Made by a program: the position numbers and the translations under genes. Of a stretch of 64,000 nucleotides of DNA, positions 36,601 through 45,321 are shown one piece after another. The stretch comes from Deltaproteobacteria bacterium (lineage in GTDB: Bacteria > Desulfobacterota > GWC2-55-46), in the NCBI GenBank assembly GCA_019912665.1, contig JAIOIE010000018.1, positions 350,590 through 414,589 on the forward strand. Reading direction: 5' to 3'. How positions within the stretch are numbered: the first letter of the stretch is position 1; every line of letters starts with the position of its first letter. The notes beneath the pieces were generated by a model. It saw nothing but the letters and a program-made list of their open reading frames with translations, was not told the DNA's origin and did no database searches.

Positions 36601-36827
36601 CCAAGGTGATGACCGCGATGGCCATAATAGCCGGCCTCCTGCCCATAATGTGGAGCACGGGCACAGGCGCCGACGTGATGAAGAGGATAGCGGCGCCAAT
36701 GGTCGGCGGCATGGTGACGGCGGTCCTCCTCGAATTGCTCGTGCTCCCGGTCATATACGCCTTCTGGAAAGGGAGAGGGCTTCCTGCCGGAAAGAATTCT
36801 CCCGGGTTCGAGAGCCCGCATTCCTGA
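33687..36827 (+). CDS. cusA: Heavy-metal RND transporter (CusA/CzcA family)
   Basis: Proton-driven inner membrane metal exporter, 1046 residues, 12 membrane helices in two halves with two large periplasmic loops. N terminus MLGRIIELSIKNRLIILL and the TM4 motif GAMIDGAIVMIENAHKHIEK resemble the Cu/Ag-type (CusA) rather than Zn/Co/Cd-type (CzcA) pumps. In the porter domain DMLSTGIRTPVGVKV keeps the Met of one CusA metal ligand, whereas the position corresponding to the third Met ligand (in RYGM of E. coli CusA) is Leu (RYGLRIED). Substrate is therefore probably Cu or Ag but not certain. It overlaps nothing and starts 2 nt after cusB. Confidence 0.92.
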   Translation: MLGRIIELSIKNRLIILLFTAFVVGFGVYSVSRTPIDAIPDLSDTQVIIFTEFPGQAPQVVEDQVTYPLTTAMMSVPKAKTVRGYSFFGVSFVYVIFEDGTDIYWARSRVLEYLNFASGKLPAGVTPSLGPDATGVGWVYEYTVEGKGLSLAELRSIQDWYIRYQLTSVPGVSEVASIGGFVKQYQVNIDPNRLITYGVSIGEVMEAVEMSNRDVGGRVVEMSEREYMVRGLGYIEGIPDIENIVLKVDGTGTPVRILDIARVELGPDERRGLAELNGEGEAVGGIVVMRFGENALEVINGIKEKIKELEAGLPPGVTIRTVYDRSDLIYRAIETLREKLIEESIVVSLVCVIFLLHFRSSLVAMIMLPVGILASFIVMYAMGINANIMSLGGIAIAIGAMIDGAIVMIENAHKHIEKGEGKGRDRWGMITEAAKEVGPALFFSLLIITVSFMPIFTLEAQEGRLFKPLAYTKTFAMAAAALLSVTLVPVLMGYFIRGRIRPEEQNPVTRSLIWLYRPALQKVLRHKKLTIAIALLALVSTLYPMKKLGSEFMPPLNEGTLFYMPVTLPGISITKSAEILQTQNRIIKGFPEVESVFGKAGRAQTATDPAPFEMFETVINLKPEKEWRPGMTMERLVEELDSALRMPGITNAWTMPIKARTDMLSTGIRTPVGVKVFGKDLAELERLSLDIEAALKEVPGTSSAFAERAVGGYYLDVRIKREEAARYGLRIEDIQEVITSAIGGENVTTTVEGLERYPVNVRYKRELRDDIVKIGRVLVPAAGGQHVTLSQVAILEVKKGPATVRTENALLTNWIFVDVRGRDIGSYVADAKAAVAEKVEFPPGYYAAWSGQYEYMERAYQKLKVIVPLTLGIIFLLLYLNFKSITECLIILLAIPFSLIGATWTLYLLDYNFSIGVAVGFLALAGLDAETGIIMLIYLKHAHEKRVSEGRMNSRADLYEAIREGAVLRVRPKVMTAMAIIAGLLPIMWSTGTGADVMKRIAAPMVGGMVTAVLLELLVLPVIYAFWKGRGLPAGKNSPGFESPHS

Positions 36828-36883
36828 CCGCCAATGAAAGTTCTGCTATAGTCGAGATAGTAAATCCATGCGGGGGTACGAGC

Positions 36884-37210
36884 ATGAGGATTGCGATTAC
36901 GCTCCTTGCCGCTTCCCTCCTCTTTTCCGCACCGGACGCCTCGGCTGAGCTGGGTGAGCGTGCCATACCCGTACAATTGCCTCCTGAGCAGGAGTTCCGG
37001 CAGCCCGTTGACCCCTTCCTGGCAATGGAAAGGGAGCAGCTAATGCAGGAGACCCTTATAGCCATGAGGGAGCTCATCGATGTGATAGGGCGGGTCGAGG
37101 AGATGCCGCCCGATGCCAGGGACAGGCTTGCCATGCTCTCAGACAGGATGGACTTCCTTATAACGCGCCAGCAGGACCTCGCCATGAGGCAGAGGCTGGG
37201 CATGAGATAA
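36884..37210 (+). CDS. Small exported protein of unknown function
   Basis: 108 residues from the ATG at 36884, eight nt after GGGGG. Signal peptide MRIAITLLAASLLFSAPDASA with likely cleavage before ELGERA, then a Pro-rich stretch and a charged, Met-rich helical part (MEREQLMQETLIAMRELIDV; MPPDARDRLAMLSDRMDFLI). No family recognised. It lies 57 nt after cusA on the same strand, so it may be co-expressed with the efflux operon; its Met content would fit a periplasmic metal chaperone but that is speculative. Confidence 0.65.
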   Translation: MRIAITLLAASLLFSAPDASAELGERAIPVQLPPEQEFRQPVDPFLAMEREQLMQETLIAMRELIDVIGRVEEMPPDARDRLAMLSDRMDFLITRQQDLAMRQRLGMR

Positions 37211-37230
37211 GGACTTGTCGTCTTCTGAAG

Positions 37231-37280
37231 GTATGCTCTTTTTGGTGCATACTATAATGATAGTTATCCGAGTTATCCGA
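37231..37280 (+). promoter_or_regulatory. Possible promoter/operator region before the Pro/Thr-rich gene
   Basis: GTATGC (37231-37236) and GCATAC (37247-37252) form an inverted repeat directly before TATAAT (37253-37258). A tandem 9-bp repeat GTTATCCGA follows at 37263-37280, then AAGGAGG and the ATG at 37298. I see no good -35 hexamer, so the site could depend on an activator binding the inverted repeat. Confidence 0.4.
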
Positions 37281-37297
37281 AAAAGGAGGAAACTGTC

Positions 37298-38074
37298 ATG
37301 AAGAAGACGACCGCACCTGTCGCCGCCGTCTTTTCCGTCTTTTTAACCGCAGGCGTAGCATCCGCCCAGGTCGGGGCAGCCCCGGCGCCTGCCGCGCCTT
37401 CTCAGCCGCCGTCCCTGGGGTCCCCTCAGGTGACCACACCCCTTCCGCCTCCGACCACTACGACTCCGCCTCCGGTTACCGCGACCCCTCCGCCGACTAC
37501 GACGATACCCCCTCCTACGACAACCGTACCTTCCCCGACGACTCAGCTTCCACAGACGACGACTCCGTTGCCTCCAGCCGGGACCGGGACCCCGCAGACG
37601 ACAACGCCCCTACCTCCGGCCACGACCGAGCTCCCTCAGCCAACGACCCCTCTTCCGCCCGCTACTACGGAACTCCCTCAGACCACGACACCTCTCCCGC
37701 CAGCCACTACCGAGCTCCCGCAGGCTACAACGCCATTTGAGCGCCCACCCGGAGAAGGTATACCGATGCCGCCCCAGTCGTCATTAGGGCCGCCGCGGGG
37801 AGTTGGCGAAGAGCCCCCCCCTGTCCTTCCCGATGTGCCGGCCCCGGCAGCTGATGTCCCTCCCGAGACCGCACTGCTTTTCCCCCCGTTCCCCTCTCCG
37901 GGCGAGCTCGAGCCGGGGATAACGATTGCCCAGCCGCCGCCGGTCACGCCGACCGTCCCTGGCCTGACCGAAGTGCCCGGCGGGGAGTTCTTCGGAAGCG
38001 GCACCGAGGGCCGGGTCCTCCGCGACTTCGAAAGCGAGACCCCGGTCACGATACTCGGGGAGGAAGGCCAGTAA
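37298..38074 (+). CDS. Exported Pro/Thr-rich repetitive protein
   Basis: 258 residues. Signal peptide about 1-26 (TAPVAAVFSVFLTAGVASA). Residues 40-150 are a Pro/Thr-rich region made of degenerate 10-14-residue units such as PPTTTTPPP and QTTTPLPPATTELP, the latter nearly exact four times. The second half is Pro/Gly/Glu-rich with few repeats. No catalytic or binding motif. Similar stretches act as cell-wall spacers or glycosylated linkers in other proteins, but nothing here shows the role. AAAGGAGG lies before the ATG. Composition follows the genome's GC-rich codon use. Confidence 0.7.
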   Translation: MKKTTAPVAAVFSVFLTAGVASAQVGAAPAPAAPSQPPSLGSPQVTTPLPPPTTTTPPPVTATPPPTTTIPPPTTTVPSPTTQLPQTTTPLPPAGTGTPQTTTPLPPATTELPQPTTPLPPATTELPQTTTPLPPATTELPQATTPFERPPGEGIPMPPQSSLGPPRGVGEEPPPVLPDVPAPAADVPPETALLFPPFPSPGELEPGITIAQPPPVTPTVPGLTEVPGGEFFGSGTEGRVLRDFESETPVTILGEEGQ

Positions 38075-38507
38075 GCAAATTGATGGTCAGGCGGCGAAAA
38101 GGATTGAAGGGCTCCGCATCCTTGTGATACAATCCGTTCAAATCCGGCAGGGCCGCAAAAGCGGTCCTGCCCGTTTCATCAGGACCCTGCGCCAGCAGTT
38201 CCGCACTCTTCCTTATCCCCCTTTATCAATGGCCGGGTTCTTAAGACCGAGCATGTTTTCGCATGTCGGCGAATCGGGTGTTTTTATACACGCGGCCGGC
38301 TCAAGCTTGCAAATTAAATCGCTTGACAATGAACTTTTGTATATGATAGCAATACCCTGTTTTAGTTTTGAAAAATCGGCTTTCACTACTCCGGACAATT
38401 GTTCAGGTTCAAAACGGCCTTCCATGGTCCAGGCGCGGCAGCGGACGCCCGGCCCTGGTCTTGCCGCTTGAAAAACTGCAAAAAACCCAAAGGCTCGCAT
38501 ATATAAA
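38075..38507. other. Gene-free stretch before the F-ATPase operon
   Basis: 433 nt without a convincing gene: the short open frames here have no ribosome site or recognisable product. It holds a terminator-like hairpin at 38146-38171 and a TTGACA at 38323-38328 followed by AT-rich TATATGATA, the most likely region for the ATPase promoter although the spacing to TATGAT (13 nt) is too short for a standard sigma-70 site. Confidence 0.5.
38146..38171 (+). terminator. Terminator-like hairpin
   Basis: GGCAGGGCCGC (38146-38156) pairs with GCGGTCCTGCC (38161-38171) around AAAA with one G-T pair. It is followed by only a short CGTTTC, so termination efficiency is doubtful. It lies 72 nt after the Pro/Thr-rich gene. 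Confidence 0.5.
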
Positions 38508-39467
38508 ATGATATCACTCGACCAGACCCTCCTTTTCCAGATAGTCGGTTTTTTCGTCCTCCTTATAATCCTCAACAGGCTTCTTTACAGGCCCGTCCAG
38601 CGGATACTGAAGGAAAGGGACGAGCGCATAGCCGGGAGCCTCAAGAAGGCCGCCGGGACCGAGAAAGAGGTCGCCGAAGGGCTTCTGAGCTATGAAAAGA
38701 GGCTCAAGGAAGCCGCCATGAAGGGGCATGAGGAAAGGGGCAGGCTCAGGCAGGAAGGCGTCGACAGGGAAAAAATCATACTCGAGGCCGCCAGGTCCGA
38801 GGCCGCCGCCGAACTCGCCAAAATAAGGAAGGAGCTCGATTCGAGCAGGCAGGGCGCGCTTTCGGGGCTTAAGACCGAGGCAAGGGGCCTTGCCAGGGAG
38901 ATAGCCGGGAAGGTGCTCGACAGGAGCGTAGCAGGGCTTATCGCCCTTTTCATCCTAATCCCCTCCGTAGCCTTCGCCTCAGCGGGCGGCGACCACGGGA
39001 ACGGCATGCTCTGGAAAATCGGCAACTTCATCGTGCTCGCAGTCGGCGTGTACCTCGTATGGACAAAGGCCATAAACAAGCTCCTGGATAAGAGAAGCGC
39101 CGAGATAAAGACCGCCCTCGAAAGCGCCCAGGCAGCCAAAGACGAGGCCGAGAGGAAGGCCGCGGAATACAGGGCCAAGCTCAACATCCTGGATTCGAGG
39201 ATAGCCGAGATACAGAAGGAGCTCAGGGCCGAGGGCGAATCAGAACGGGAAAGAATAATAGCCGAGGCAGGGAAATCCGCCGAGAGGCTCAAAGAGCAGG
39301 CAAAGGCCGCCGCCGAGCAGGAGATAAAAAAGGCTAAGATCGAGATCCGCGAAGAGGCGGCCAGGGCCGCCGTGGAGCTGGCCGAGGAGATACTCAAAAA
39401 GGAGTTCACCCCCGCGGACCAGGACAGGCTCGTAAAAGGATACCTAAATAACCTGAGGATCAACTGA
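38508..39467 (+). CDS. Fused F-type ATP synthase b' and b subunits
   Basis: Peripheral stalk of F0F1. 319 residues in one frame. Residues 1-140 are a complete b' subunit: membrane helix 8-24 and charged coiled coil ending EIAGKVLDRS. Residues 141-158 (VAGLIALFILIPSVAFAS) look like the cleavable signal segment that begins deltaproteobacterial b subunits. A second membrane helix (168-186) and the b stalk (190-319, ending QDRLVKGYLNNLRIN) follow. In relatives these are two adjacent genes (atpX, atpF). No stop or frameshift separates them here. The start ATG at 38508 has no strong ribosome site. It overlaps atpH by 1 nt. Confidence 0.88.
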   Translation: MISLDQTLLFQIVGFFVLLIILNRLLYRPVQRILKERDERIAGSLKKAAGTEKEVAEGLLSYEKRLKEAAMKGHEERGRLRQEGVDREKIILEAARSEAAAELAKIRKELDSSRQGALSGLKTEARGLAREIAGKVLDRSVAGLIALFILIPSVAFASAGGDHGNGMLWKIGNFIVLAVGVYLVWTKAINKLLDKRSAEIKTALESAQAAKDEAERKAAEYRAKLNILDSRIAEIQKELRAEGESERERIIAEAGKSAERLKEQAKAAAEQEIKKAKIEIREEAARAAVELAEEILKKEFTPADQDRLVKGYLNNLRIN

Positions 39468-40012
39468 TGAAGAGTTCCGCGTCCAAGAGGTTCGCGAAGG
39501 CGCTCATAGAAGTCGGAAGGGATGAAAACTCCTGGGACCAGTACGGGAAGGAGCTCCGCTCGGTGCTCGCGATATTCAGCGGCAACCCCGAGCTCGAAAA
39601 GGCGCTCCTTAACCCCATGTACAAGCTGGAAGACCGCTTATCGTTAATGGACAACGTGGCCGCCTCCGCCGGGCTCTCGTCCCATGTCGCCAAATTCCTC
39701 GGCATACTCGTACGCACCAGGAATTTGAGGTTCCTGGACGAGATAACCGCCGCGTACTCGGCCTACGAGGACGAGCTGGCGGGCAGGATCCGGGCCTCGG
39801 TGGATTCCCCCACGGAGCTTCCCCCGGCCCTCGTCGAGGAGATAAGGAAAAAACTCTCCTCCCTTACCGGCAAGGACGTAGTACTAACATGCAATTATAA
39901 CCCTATCCTCCTGGGCGGGCTTGTCCTCAAGATCGGGAACACCATCCTGGACGGGAGCTTGAAGACCCAGCTCGAACTCATGAAAGAAAAAATACTCGAA
40001 GGGGTGGTTTAG
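39467..40012 (+). CDS. atpH: F-type ATP synthase delta subunit
   Basis: Joins the b/b' stalk to the alpha3beta3 head. 181 residues with the family pattern: N-terminal helical domain (SASKRFAKALIEVGRDENSW), the NPMYKLEDRLSLMDNV region and the C-terminal KDVVLTCNYNPILLGGLVLKIGNTILDGSLKTQLELMKEKI signature. Its ATG overlaps the b'/b stop (TGATGA), and it ends 3 nt before atpA. Confidence 0.93.
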   Translation: MKSSASKRFAKALIEVGRDENSWDQYGKELRSVLAIFSGNPELEKALLNPMYKLEDRLSLMDNVAASAGLSSHVAKFLGILVRTRNLRFLDEITAAYSAYEDELAGRIRASVDSPTELPPALVEEIRKKLSSLTGKDVVLTCNYNPILLGGLVLKIGNTILDGSLKTQLELMKEKILEGVV

Positions 40013-40015
40013 AAG

Positions 40016-41530
40016 ATGATCAAGGTAGAGGAAATAAGCCAGCTCATAAAGACCCAGATAAAAGGGTTTGAGAAGGAAATCGACATACAGGAAGTCGGCA
40101 CCGTCATATCGGTCGGCGACGGCATCGCGAGGATATACGGCCTTGAAAAAGCCATGGCCGGGGAACTTCTCGAATTCCAGGGCGGCCTCCAGGGCATGGT
40201 CCTGAACCTCGAGGAGGACAACGTCGGAGCCGCCCTCCTCGGAAGCGACCAGACGGTAAAGGAAGGCTCTACGGTAAAGAGGACCGGAAGGATAGTCGAG
40301 GTCCCGGTCGGCAAGGGCCTCATGGGCAGGGTCGTTAACGCCCTCGGACAGCCCATAGACAACAAGGGCCCCATAGAGGCCGCCGAGAGGCGGAGAGTCG
40401 AGATAAAGGCCCCCGGCATAGTCGCGAGAAAGTCGGTCAAGGAGCCGCTCCAGACCGGCATCAAGGCCATAGACGCCATGATACCCATCGGCAGGGGCCA
40501 GAGGGAGCTCATAATAGGCGACCGCCAGACCGGAAAGACCGCCGTCGCGATCGACACCATCATAAACCAGAAAGGGCAGAACGTCTTCTGCATATACGTA
40601 GCCATCGGCCAGAAGCAGTCGACGGTCGCCCAGATATCCGAGAAATTGAAGCAGTTCGGCGCGATGGACTACACCGTAATCGTCGCCGCCACGGCAAGCT
40701 CCCCGGCGCCGCTCCAGTTCATCGCCCCTTACGCGGGCTGCGCCATTGGCGAGTACTTCAGGGACAACGGGATGCACGCCCTCATAATCTACGACGACCT
40801 TTCGAAGCACGCGGTCGCGTACAGGCAGCTCTCGCTTCTCCTCCGGAGGCCCCCGGGCCGCGAGGCGTACCCCGGAGACGTCTTCTACCTCCACTCAAGG
40901 CTTTTGGAGAGGGCGGCTAAACTTTCGGACGCGCTCGGCGGCGGGTCTCTTACGGCCCTTCCGATCATCGAGACTCAGGCGGGTGACGTCTCGGCCTACA
41001 TCCCCACGAACGTCATCTCCATCACGGACGGACAGATATTCCTCGAGACCGACCTCTTCTACTCAGGCATAAGGCCGGCCATCAACGTCGGCCTTTCGGT
41101 CTCCCGCGTCGGCGGAAGCGCCCAGATAAAGGCCATGAAGTCGGTCGCGGGCACGTTGAGACTCGAGCTTGCTCAGTACAGGGAGCTCGCTGCGTTCGCA
41201 CAGTTCGGAAGCGACCTCGACCCGGCAACCCAGAAGCAGCTCAACAGGGGCGGCAAGCTCGTCGAGATCTTGAAGCAGGGGCAGTACAAGCCCCTTCCCG
41301 TAGAAAAGCAGGTGCTCGTAATCTACGCCGCCACAAACGGCTACGTGGACGCATACCCCAACTCGGCCCTCAAGAGGTACGAGGAGGAGCTCATAGCTTT
41401 CATGGAATCCAGGCACCCCGAGATAATCGAGGAGATACGCACCAAGAAGGCCATAGACAACGACCTTAAGGCCAAGCTCAATAAGGCGCTCGAGGACCTG
41501 AAGGGCCTTTTCGTGGCCGAAGGCAAGTAG
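40016..41530 (+). CDS. atpA: F-type ATP synthase alpha subunit
   Basis: Regulatory nucleotide-binding subunit of F1. 504 residues, the usual length, with N-terminal barrel ([19 protein letters not shown]), P-loop [15 protein letters not shown], and the C-terminal signature [31 protein letters not shown]. It lies between atpH and atpG in the standard order. The name atpA here refers to the F-type enzyme, distinct from the V-type A subunit at the left edge. Confidence 0.97.
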   Translation: MIKVEEISQLIKTQIKGFEKEIDIQEVGTVISVGDGIARIYGLEKAMAGELLEFQGGLQGMVLNLEEDNVGAALLGSDQTVKEGSTVKRTGRIVEVPVGKGLMGRVVNALGQPIDNKGPIEAAERRRVEIKAPGIVARKSVKEPLQTGIKAIDAMIPIGRGQRELIIGDRQTGKTAVAIDTIINQKGQNVFCIYVAIGQKQSTVAQISEKLKQFGAMDYTVIVAATASSPAPLQFIAPYAGCAIGEYFRDNGMHALIIYDDLSKHAVAYRQLSLLLRRPPGREAYPGDVFYLHSRLLERAAKLSDALGGGSLTALPIIETQAGDVSAYIPTNVISITDGQIFLETDLFYSGIRPAINVGLSVSRVGGSAQIKAMKSVAGTLRLELAQYRELAAFAQFGSDLDPATQKQLNRGGKLVEILKQGQYKPLPVEKQVLVIYAATNGYVDAYPNSALKRYEEELIAFMESRHPEIIEEIRTKKAIDNDLKAKLNKALEDLKGLFVAEGK

Positions 41531-41558
41531 CACAAAACATCCGGGGACGACCACTTAG

Positions 41559-42425
41559 ATGCCAAGTCTTAAAGACATAAAAAGAAGGATAAAGTCGGTC
41601 AAGAACACGCGGCAGATAACCAAGGCCATGAAGATGGTCTCCGCCGCGAAGCTTAAAAAGGCCCAGGACGAGATAGTCGCGGCCCGGCCCTATGCCGAGA
41701 AGATGCTCGAGCTCATAGGCTCGCTCGCGTCCAAGGCCTCGCCCGACAGCCACCCCCTCCTGGAAAAGCGGGAGGTGAAGAACATCACCCTTGCGCTCTT
41801 CACCTCGGACAGGGGACTTTGCGGAAGCTTCAACTCGCAGCTCCTCCGGACAGCCGAAAGGTTCCTCCGTGAGCGCGGCCCGTCCGGCGCAAGCCTTTAT
41901 CTTGTCGGGAAACGCGGGGGCGAGTACTTCAAGAGGCGGAACATCAAGGTCCTCAACGCCCGCCCGGTCGGGAGCGGCAGGCCGGCGTACGGCACCGCAG
42001 TCGAGATAGCCAACGACCTCGTGGGCTCGTACTTGAAGGGCGAGACCGACGAGGTCCATATGATATTCAGCGAGTTCAAGTCCGCCCTCACCCAGAAGCC
42101 GCTTACGATAAAGCTTCTGCCCGTCTCGGCCCCCGAGAACGAGGAAAATAAGGATGGCGACGGCAAGGGCGAGTACATTTACGAGCCAAGCGAGGAGGCG
42201 GTGCTTGCGAGCCTCCTTCCAAAGTACGTCGAGGTTCAGGCCTTCAGGGCCCTTCTGGAAACCTCGGCCAGCGAACACGGGGCCAGGATGACGGCCATGG
42301 ACTCGGCCTCGAAGAACGCGGGGCAGATGATAAGCGGCCTTACGCTCGTCTATAACAGGCTCCGCCAGGCCGCCATCACCAAGGAGCTCATGGAGATAAT
42401 CGGAGGCGCGGAGGCGCTTAAGTAA
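41559..42425 (+). CDS. atpG: F-type ATP synthase gamma subunit
   Basis: Central rotor shaft of F1. 288 residues with the N-terminal coiled-coil MPSLKDIKRRIKSVKNTRQITKAMKMVSAAKL, the FTSDRGLCGSFN loop and the C-terminal helix SENGARMTAMDSASKN-like region (SEHGARMTAMDSASKNAGQMI) plus NRLRQAAITKELMEIIGGAEAL. Gaps of 28 nt before and 133 nt after; the latter contains no gene and has a GGGAGG-type site near its end for atpD. Confidence 0.96.
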   Translation: MPSLKDIKRRIKSVKNTRQITKAMKMVSAAKLKKAQDEIVAARPYAEKMLELIGSLASKASPDSHPLLEKREVKNITLALFTSDRGLCGSFNSQLLRTAERFLRERGPSGASLYLVGKRGGEYFKRRNIKVLNARPVGSGRPAYGTAVEIANDLVGSYLKGETDEVHMIFSEFKSALTQKPLTIKLLPVSAPENEENKDGDGKGEYIYEPSEEAVLASLLPKYVEVQAFRALLETSASEHGARMTAMDSASKNAGQMISGLTLVYNRLRQAAITKELMEIIGGAEALK

Positions 42426-42531
42426 GGCTCCCGCTACTCCGTCGCAGCCAATTTATGCCCCGGAACGCACACGCGCGGGGCCATAGCCGGGAGAGGGCCG
42501 GAACCGTCCCTTCCCCAACCGTAAACAATAA

Positions 42532-44028
<1,497 letters not shown>

Positions 44029-44049
44029 CCGAAGGACAGGACCAGGATA

Positions 44050-44472
44050 ATGGCTGACAACAATACAACCTTTTTGCTCGAGATAGTCACCCCCCAGAGG
44101 AAGCTCCTCTCCATGGAGGTCGAGGAGGCCACTGCCCCCGGTCAGGAAGGCGAGTTCGGGGTGCTCGCGGGGCATACCCCGTTCCTTACGGTCCTTAAGC
44201 CTGGCGAGGTCGCCTTCAGGAAGGGCGCGGAAGCAGGCGTATTAGCCGTTGGGAGGGGCTACGCAGAAGTACTGCCCGGGAAGACCACCATACTGGTCGA
44301 CACTGCCGCGAGGGAGTCCGAGATCGACCTTGAGGCAGTAAGAGCCGAGGCTGGCGAGGCTCAAGCCGCCCTCGGCTCCTTAAGCCAGGAGGACGCGGCC
44401 TATGCACAGGCCCAGGACCGGCTCGAGTACGCAGAGGCAAGGCTCAGGATAAAGGAACGGGTCAGGGCTTAG
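44050..44472 (+). CDS. atpC: F-type ATP synthase epsilon subunit
   Basis: Rotor-stalk subunit and inhibitor of ATP hydrolysis. 140 residues: N-terminal beta-sandwich with LEIVTPQRKLLSMEVEEATAPGQEGEFGVLAGHTPFLT, then a C-terminal helical hairpin (VRAEAGEAQAALGSLSQEDAAYAQAQDRLEYAEARL). Last gene of the operon, followed by a good terminator. Subunits a and c (atpB, atpE) are not in the window; in related bacteria they form a separate operon. Confidence 0.94.
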   Translation: MADNNTTFLLEIVTPQRKLLSMEVEEATAPGQEGEFGVLAGHTPFLTVLKPGEVAFRKGAEAGVLAVGRGYAEVLPGKTTILVDTAARESEIDLEAVRAEAGEAQAALGSLSQEDAAYAQAQDRLEYAEARLRIKERVRA

Positions 44473-44490
44473 GTATACAGAAAAACCCAT

Positions 44491-44523
44491 AAAAAAGGCG
44501 GGCTAAAAGCCCGCCTTTTTTAT
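44491..44523 (+). terminator. Intrinsic terminator of the F-ATPase operon
   Basis: AAAAAGGCGGGCT and AGCCCGCCTTTTT pair around a 3-nt loop and end in a T tract, 19 nt after the atpC stop. The A tract on the other side makes it bidirectional, but the minus-strand gene at 44672 has its own repeat in between. Confidence 0.88.
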
Positions 44524-44527
44524 TTCC

Positions 44528-44664
44528 GGCTACATTGCAATTCGTGATTTTCCACGCGAGATCAAGAAAGTCCGGGAATTAAAAAACGGAGCATATATAA
44601 TATGTGAGCATTATCATGTAAATACGCAGGGTCCGGGGAAAAGATGGATTTTCAGAGCTTGTCG
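44528..44664 (-). repeat. Dispersed stop-proximal repeat, copy D
   Basis: Starts GGCTACATTGCAATTCGTGA, has the core GTCCGGGAATTAAAAAACGG and GGAGCATATATAATATGTGA, CGCAGGGTCCGGGGAAAAGAT and ends GATTTTCAGAGCTTGTC. The inner GGGAATAAAA pairing is lost. It lies between convergent genes, 7 nt after the stop of the minus-strand gene at 44672, in the same orientation to that gene as the other three copies are to theirs. Confidence 0.78.
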
Positions 44665-44671
44665 TCCGCCC

Positions 44672-45250
44672 TTACTTCTTCGGCACGATCGTAAGCTTCG
44701 CCTTCCCGTCCTTCACGTATACCCTGACATCCACGTTGCTGGTCTTGTACTGCTCCTCCACCTTCTTTTTGTACTGCTCTACCGTCTTTTTGAGGCTTTC
44801 GAGGGTTATGCCCTCCACAGGCTCGCGGCACTCCTTACGCGCCTCTATGTACCTCTTGTAGATGTCCTCGAAGCCGCCTTCCGCCGGGGCGGGGCTTTTT
44901 GAGCCGCCCTTCGGGCCAGGAGGGGTGGATGGGGAAGCACAGCCCGCGTCGGCAATCCCCTGCCCCGGCGCGCCCTCGGCCTTTCTGACGTAAGTCCCCT
45001 CCTCTATTGCGCGGAGCACCCTGTCCCAGTGCTGCTTGTACGAGTTGTATTTGGCGACGATGGAGTTGAGCTTGAATTTCGCAGCCGTATTGTTTATGGT
45101 CCTGCCGTTCAGGGAAAGTATCGATTTTTCGATATCGCTTCTGAGCTTGGACGGCTCGCGCTTCAATATCCTGGCAAAGTACTGTTCGTACTCGACCTTG
45201 AGCCGGATGATCTTCCCGTCCAGTATCTCTATGTCCTCTCTATCGCCCAT
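44672..45250 (-). CDS. Uncharacterised cytoplasmic protein (MXAN_5187 C-terminal-like)
   Basis: 192 residues. Two helical, charged parts: residues 1-95 (DIEILDGKIIRLKVEYEQYFARILKREPSKLRSDIEKSIL... KFKLNSIVAKYNSYKQHWDRVLRAIEEGTYVR) and 125-192 (IYKRYIEARKECREPVEGIT... VDVRVYVKDGKAKLTIVPKK), joined by a Gly/Pro/Ser-rich linker. The pattern resembles the C-terminal domain named after Myxococcus MXAN_5187, of unknown function; this is a recollection that a profile search should confirm. No signal peptide or membrane segment. It is the last gene of the minus-strand group 49076-44672. Confidence 0.65.
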   Translation of the reverse strand: MGDREDIEILDGKIIRLKVEYEQYFARILKREPSKLRSDIEKSILSLNGRTINNTAAKFKLNSIVAKYNSYKQHWDRVLRAIEEGTYVRKAEGAPGQGIADAGCASPSTPPGPKGGSKSPAPAEGGFEDIYKRYIEARKECREPVEGITLESLKKTVEQYKKKVEEQYKTSNVDVRVYVKDGKAKLTIVPKK

Positions 45251-45321
45251 ATGCCCTTGAGTCTAACAGATTACCTGATTCAAGGCCAGGAGGTATGTGA
45301 CCTGCGTCCGGGCCTTTCCCC

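Noticed and set aside
37440-37740. Regular repeats that could suggest a CRISPR array
   Set aside because: The period is about 40 nt of degenerate codons for Pro/Thr repeats in an open frame with signal peptide; no constant repeat with unique spacers.
38131-38160. T-loop-like CCGTTCAAATCCGG suggesting a tRNA
   Set aside because: No matching acceptor, D or anticodon stems can be folded around it; it is next to a terminator-like hairpin.
38323-38347. TTGACA ... TATGAT as promoter of the F-ATPase operon
   Set aside because: Only 13 nt between the hexamers; kept as a possible region but not called as a promoter.
38124-38575. Short open frames in the gap before the F-ATPase operon
   Set aside because: Both strands have frames of about 115-120 residues without ribosome sites or known patterns; overlap in antisense suggests chance.
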